Assembly: GCA_963969395.1 (NCBI GenBank)
Contig: OZ017797.1
Coordinates: forward strand, 13,764,001 to 13,828,000
DNA length: 64,000 nt
Origin: Pseudoscleropodium purum
Taxonomy: Eukaryota; Streptophyta; Bryopsida; Hypnales; Brachytheciaceae
Reading direction: 5' to 3'
The position numbers and the translations under genes were made by a program. Positions 61,601 through 64,000 of the stretch are shown piece by piece. Each line of letters opens with the position of its first letter. Position 1 is the first letter of the stretch. The notes below the pieces were generated by a model that was not told the DNA's origin, did no database searches, and worked only from the letters and a program-made list of their open reading frames with translations.

Positions 61601-62323
61601 GTCGCAACCTTGTTGCACATCCAAAAAAACATATTAGAATGAACATAACTATTATGTGTGGATATATAGACATGCAATCAAAATAATTTGAAATTTAGTG
61701 ACTGAATCAAACTTGTTTATAAATAATGAGTATGATTTTCACATTAGCTACATCTAGGTCTTCAAAGAAAATGTCTTTAGTATTGTTGGCAATGAAGCTA
61801 ATATTGTTGCTTCTATAATATTATAGAAGTCATCAAAGCATCAAAAATGGTCTTGCCTTTGTCAAGAGCCTTTGTATGTAGAACTCATTATGATAAGCAT
61901 GGATGGAGCTCTTTGTAGTACTAAAGGAAAATATAAAGTTTAGACCTCCAATTATCATTAAAGATGAGAAGATGAAAAACAACAATAAATTTTATTAAAG
62001 GCTAAGTCTTTTGAAATTAGGGATTACTTTTTATTGCATAATCTACAATTATATTTTTTGGCTTACTTCAAGCTTTTATCAATATTTGCAAAACTAATGG
62101 TTCTTCTTCACATATTCTCTTCTAGGTTTGTGTACATTTATTGCATGATTTCTTTACTTCATGATGTTTGCAAAATGTCATTTTGGCTAAGTCTATTCCA
62201 CAGAGTCTATGTGCCTCTAATATTAGTTTAGCACATAAGTTGAATCTAGAATTTCATAATGTACTAGGTTCTTCATAAATATAGAAATTTCAAAGACTTT
62301 GTTTAATTCAAAGAACATAATAT
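58640..62323. other. AT-rich intergenic DNA
   Basis: No gene. The ORFs are short and AT-driven (59681-59884, 61024-61212, 61492-61686, 62034-62231). I could not match any part to the repeat families of the middle region. Confidence 0.5.
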
Positions 62324-62700
62324 CACTAGAAGAAAATTGTGTTACACTCAACAAAACCAATTTAATATTTTTTTATTTCCAACACAAGACTTTGTGTCAG
62401 GGTTGACAGGACGGTCGGACGCGGACGCTATGTCCGCTGACATTCGCGGACGCCTTCCACCCCATCCGCCCCATTCGCCCTCCCCGCCCTGTCCGCCCCC
62501 GCCCGTCCACCCCTGTCCGCCCGTCCGCCTTCCGACGGCGGGAGGGACGCTGCGTTCGCTGGCGTCCGGGTTACGAACGCTATTTTGGGGCGGACGTAGA
62601 GATTCGTCAACCCTGCTTTGTGTTTTACAACGCAAAATTTTGTGCTAGAAACAAAAAATGAGATTGGTTTTGTTGACTATAATGCAATTTTCTTCTAATG
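62324..62700. mobile_element. CACTA-like foldback MITE split by a hAT MITE
   Basis: The left arm starts CACTAGAAGAAAATTG and continues through CAACAAAACCAATTT. The reverse complement of the right arm starts CATTAGAAGAAAATTG and continues through CAACAAAACCAATCT. The arms pair over about 65 bases. The CACTA start followed by AGAAAA resembles En/Spm-type termini. Without the 226-base insertion the element is about 151 bp, almost wholly palindromic. No clear 3-bp target duplication is seen. Confidence 0.65.
62398..62615. mobile_element. 218-bp GC-rich hAT-type MITE with exact 8-bp TSD
   Basis: The termini are CAGGGTTGAC and GTCAACCCTG, perfect 10-base inverted repeats with the CAGGG start typical of hAT elements. 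Flanks are CTTTGTGT at 62390-62397 and CTTTGTGT at 62616-62623, an exact 8-bp duplication. The interior is extremely GC-rich and full of GTCCGC/GCGGAC words in both orientations, like transposase-binding subterminal repeats. It contains spurious ORFs on both strands. Confidence 0.85.
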
Positions 62701-64000
62701 TAAACAGTTTTATTAGACTGCAATTTTTAAATGGTGCAAAACATAACATGGAACAAAATGAAGTGCATGTTATTGTAGAAGAACCCAATCAAGGAGATAA
62801 ATGCAAAACAATTCATTTCCTAGCTAACTAATTAGAGATCTAGGACTTCATTTGCATCCTATAAGGAGAAAAGGTAATCCTGAGGGCACCACTGTCATGC
62901 ATGTAGGTGACTATCAAGCCAAAATACACATAAGATGAGATTGAGCTCTTAAACAAGGCTACAAGTTCTTGGACAACAAGGAACAATGGCCCAAAAAAAG
63001 AAATCTCTCCCCAAAAAATTAGCAAACTACAAGGCCTGAATTGCTCAAGACAATTTAATGATACACAAAAAAATAATTAAAATTTTTTTTAAATAAAAAA
63101 AAGTTGTTTACTAGTGATTGAAAACTTTGCAACATCGAAAATCTGATATGGTCAAAGAATTGCCATGTCAAATAATTTAAAATTATATTTTTCACAATTT
63201 AAAAATTATATTTATATTTATATATATTAATTTTAATTAATTTTAAAATGGAAATTTTATTTCTTGATTGATTTTTATTATTTTAAATTTTTGACTAGTA
63301 ATGCACTAGTTCACAACTTAGAAACATTCCCAGAATGGCCCTCCCAAAGTGTCAAATCTCATCTTATTGAAGTCACAATTCCACTGTAGAATGTATTAAA
63401 ATAGGTTTGATAAGTTAAAATTTCATAGTTTCTTGACGATACCCATAATGATTAAGATTACATAAAGACTTCTATTCAAAGTTCTTTAAAAAAGCAAGGT
63501 TTTTGTCTATATGTACTAAAATTGTGAATGAAACAATACAACATTAAATAAACAAAATTACAAACCAAACATGTTCATGAGGAAAAAAGACATTAGATGT
63601 TTTAAGGGGGGCTTAGGAGGGCTGTTTCAACCTTTCAAGCCCATTCTTTTAATTGTTAAAGAATGGCTATGGTCAAAAAAACTTAAGTATTTTTATTTCA
63701 ATTGGTGCCTGTGAGCAAAAGCTATACCACAAAAAGCCTAGAACTGAACTCAATGGGTAGTTCAAAAAAAATCACAAAAAATCAAAATAAATTCTAATTT
63801 TTTTTCCCCTAAATTTTTATATTTTTGTCTACATGTGAAGCTTTGATTTGTTCTATTTGAACTTATAATGAGAAAGTTAAAGACAATCTTATTTTTTGGG
63901 CAATTTAAGCATCTTCTTGAAAAATAACTTGTAGGATTCATTTTTGAATGCAATTTTTACAATTTTTCATAGTTATTTTTTTGAGAATGTTTTGTTTGCT
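62701..64000. other. AT-rich intergenic DNA to the window edge
   Basis: No gene or recognisable repeat. The minus-strand ORFs at 62840-63025 and 63762-63953 are unsupported. Confidence 0.5.

Noticed and set aside
62337..62648. ORFs of 103, 95 and 60 codons on both strands, Pro/Arg/Gly-rich
   Set aside because: They coincide with the GC-rich hAT MITE and consist of its repeated GTCCGC words. No start context or family.
1..64000. tRNA, rRNA and intact LTR retrotransposon genes
   Set aside because: I looked for T-loop (GGTTCGAATCC-like), primer-binding (TGGTATCAGAGC-like) and reverse-transcriptase motifs and saw none convincing. A proper computational scan could still find divergent ones.

Overview
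The window is nuclear DNA of a land plant. Plant-specific protein families, T-rich GT-AG introns, telo-box motifs and plant-type MITEs all point that way. The ABC transporter and the DUF1442 protein look more like non-flowering (bryophyte, lycophyte or fern-like) homologues than angiosperm ones. That placement is inferred from remembered family resemblance and is weak; no species can be named.

Genes sit only at the two ends, in GC-richer DNA. At the left edge (3-1710, +) is the 3' part of a gene for a very acidic, internally repetitive protein, cut by the window boundary. On the right are two convergent genes. One is a DUF1442 SAM-methyltransferase-like protein (49954-50868, +, two exons), with possible extra 3' exons out to 51273 and a long 5' leader holding an old tandem duplication. 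The other is an 11-exon half-size ABC transporter of the plant ABCD2 (chloroplast-targeted, SbmA/BacA-like) type on the minus strand (52298-58160). I assembled its exons by splice-phase logic into an 827-residue protein with a complete nucleotide-binding domain. Nothing in the sequence shows that these three genes work together.

The middle (about 4.7-48 kb) and the right flank (58.6-64 kb) are AT-rich and gene-poor. They are mosaics of diverged repeats. The dominant family is about 0.95 kb long, bounded by TTAA-CCCCTAAATG inverted termini, with nine recognisable copies in both orientations including half copies and one 426-bp internally deleted copy. TTAA flanks with C-rich termini resemble non-autonomous piggyBac-type elements, which would be unusual for a plant. 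Related subfamilies share the same internal order of sequence blocks. A GC-rich block occurs three times about 8 kb apart in the same orientation and encodes a conserved short minus-strand peptide.

Other structures are a 276-bp MITE at 6.2 kb; a 218-bp extremely GC-rich hAT-type MITE with an exact 8-bp target duplication, inserted inside a CACTA-like foldback element at 62.3-62.7 kb; several minisatellites (13, 20, 29 and about 210 bp periods); foldback hairpins; and a decayed gene relic at 11.6-12.3 kb. I found no tRNA, rRNA, CRISPR array or intact transposase gene.
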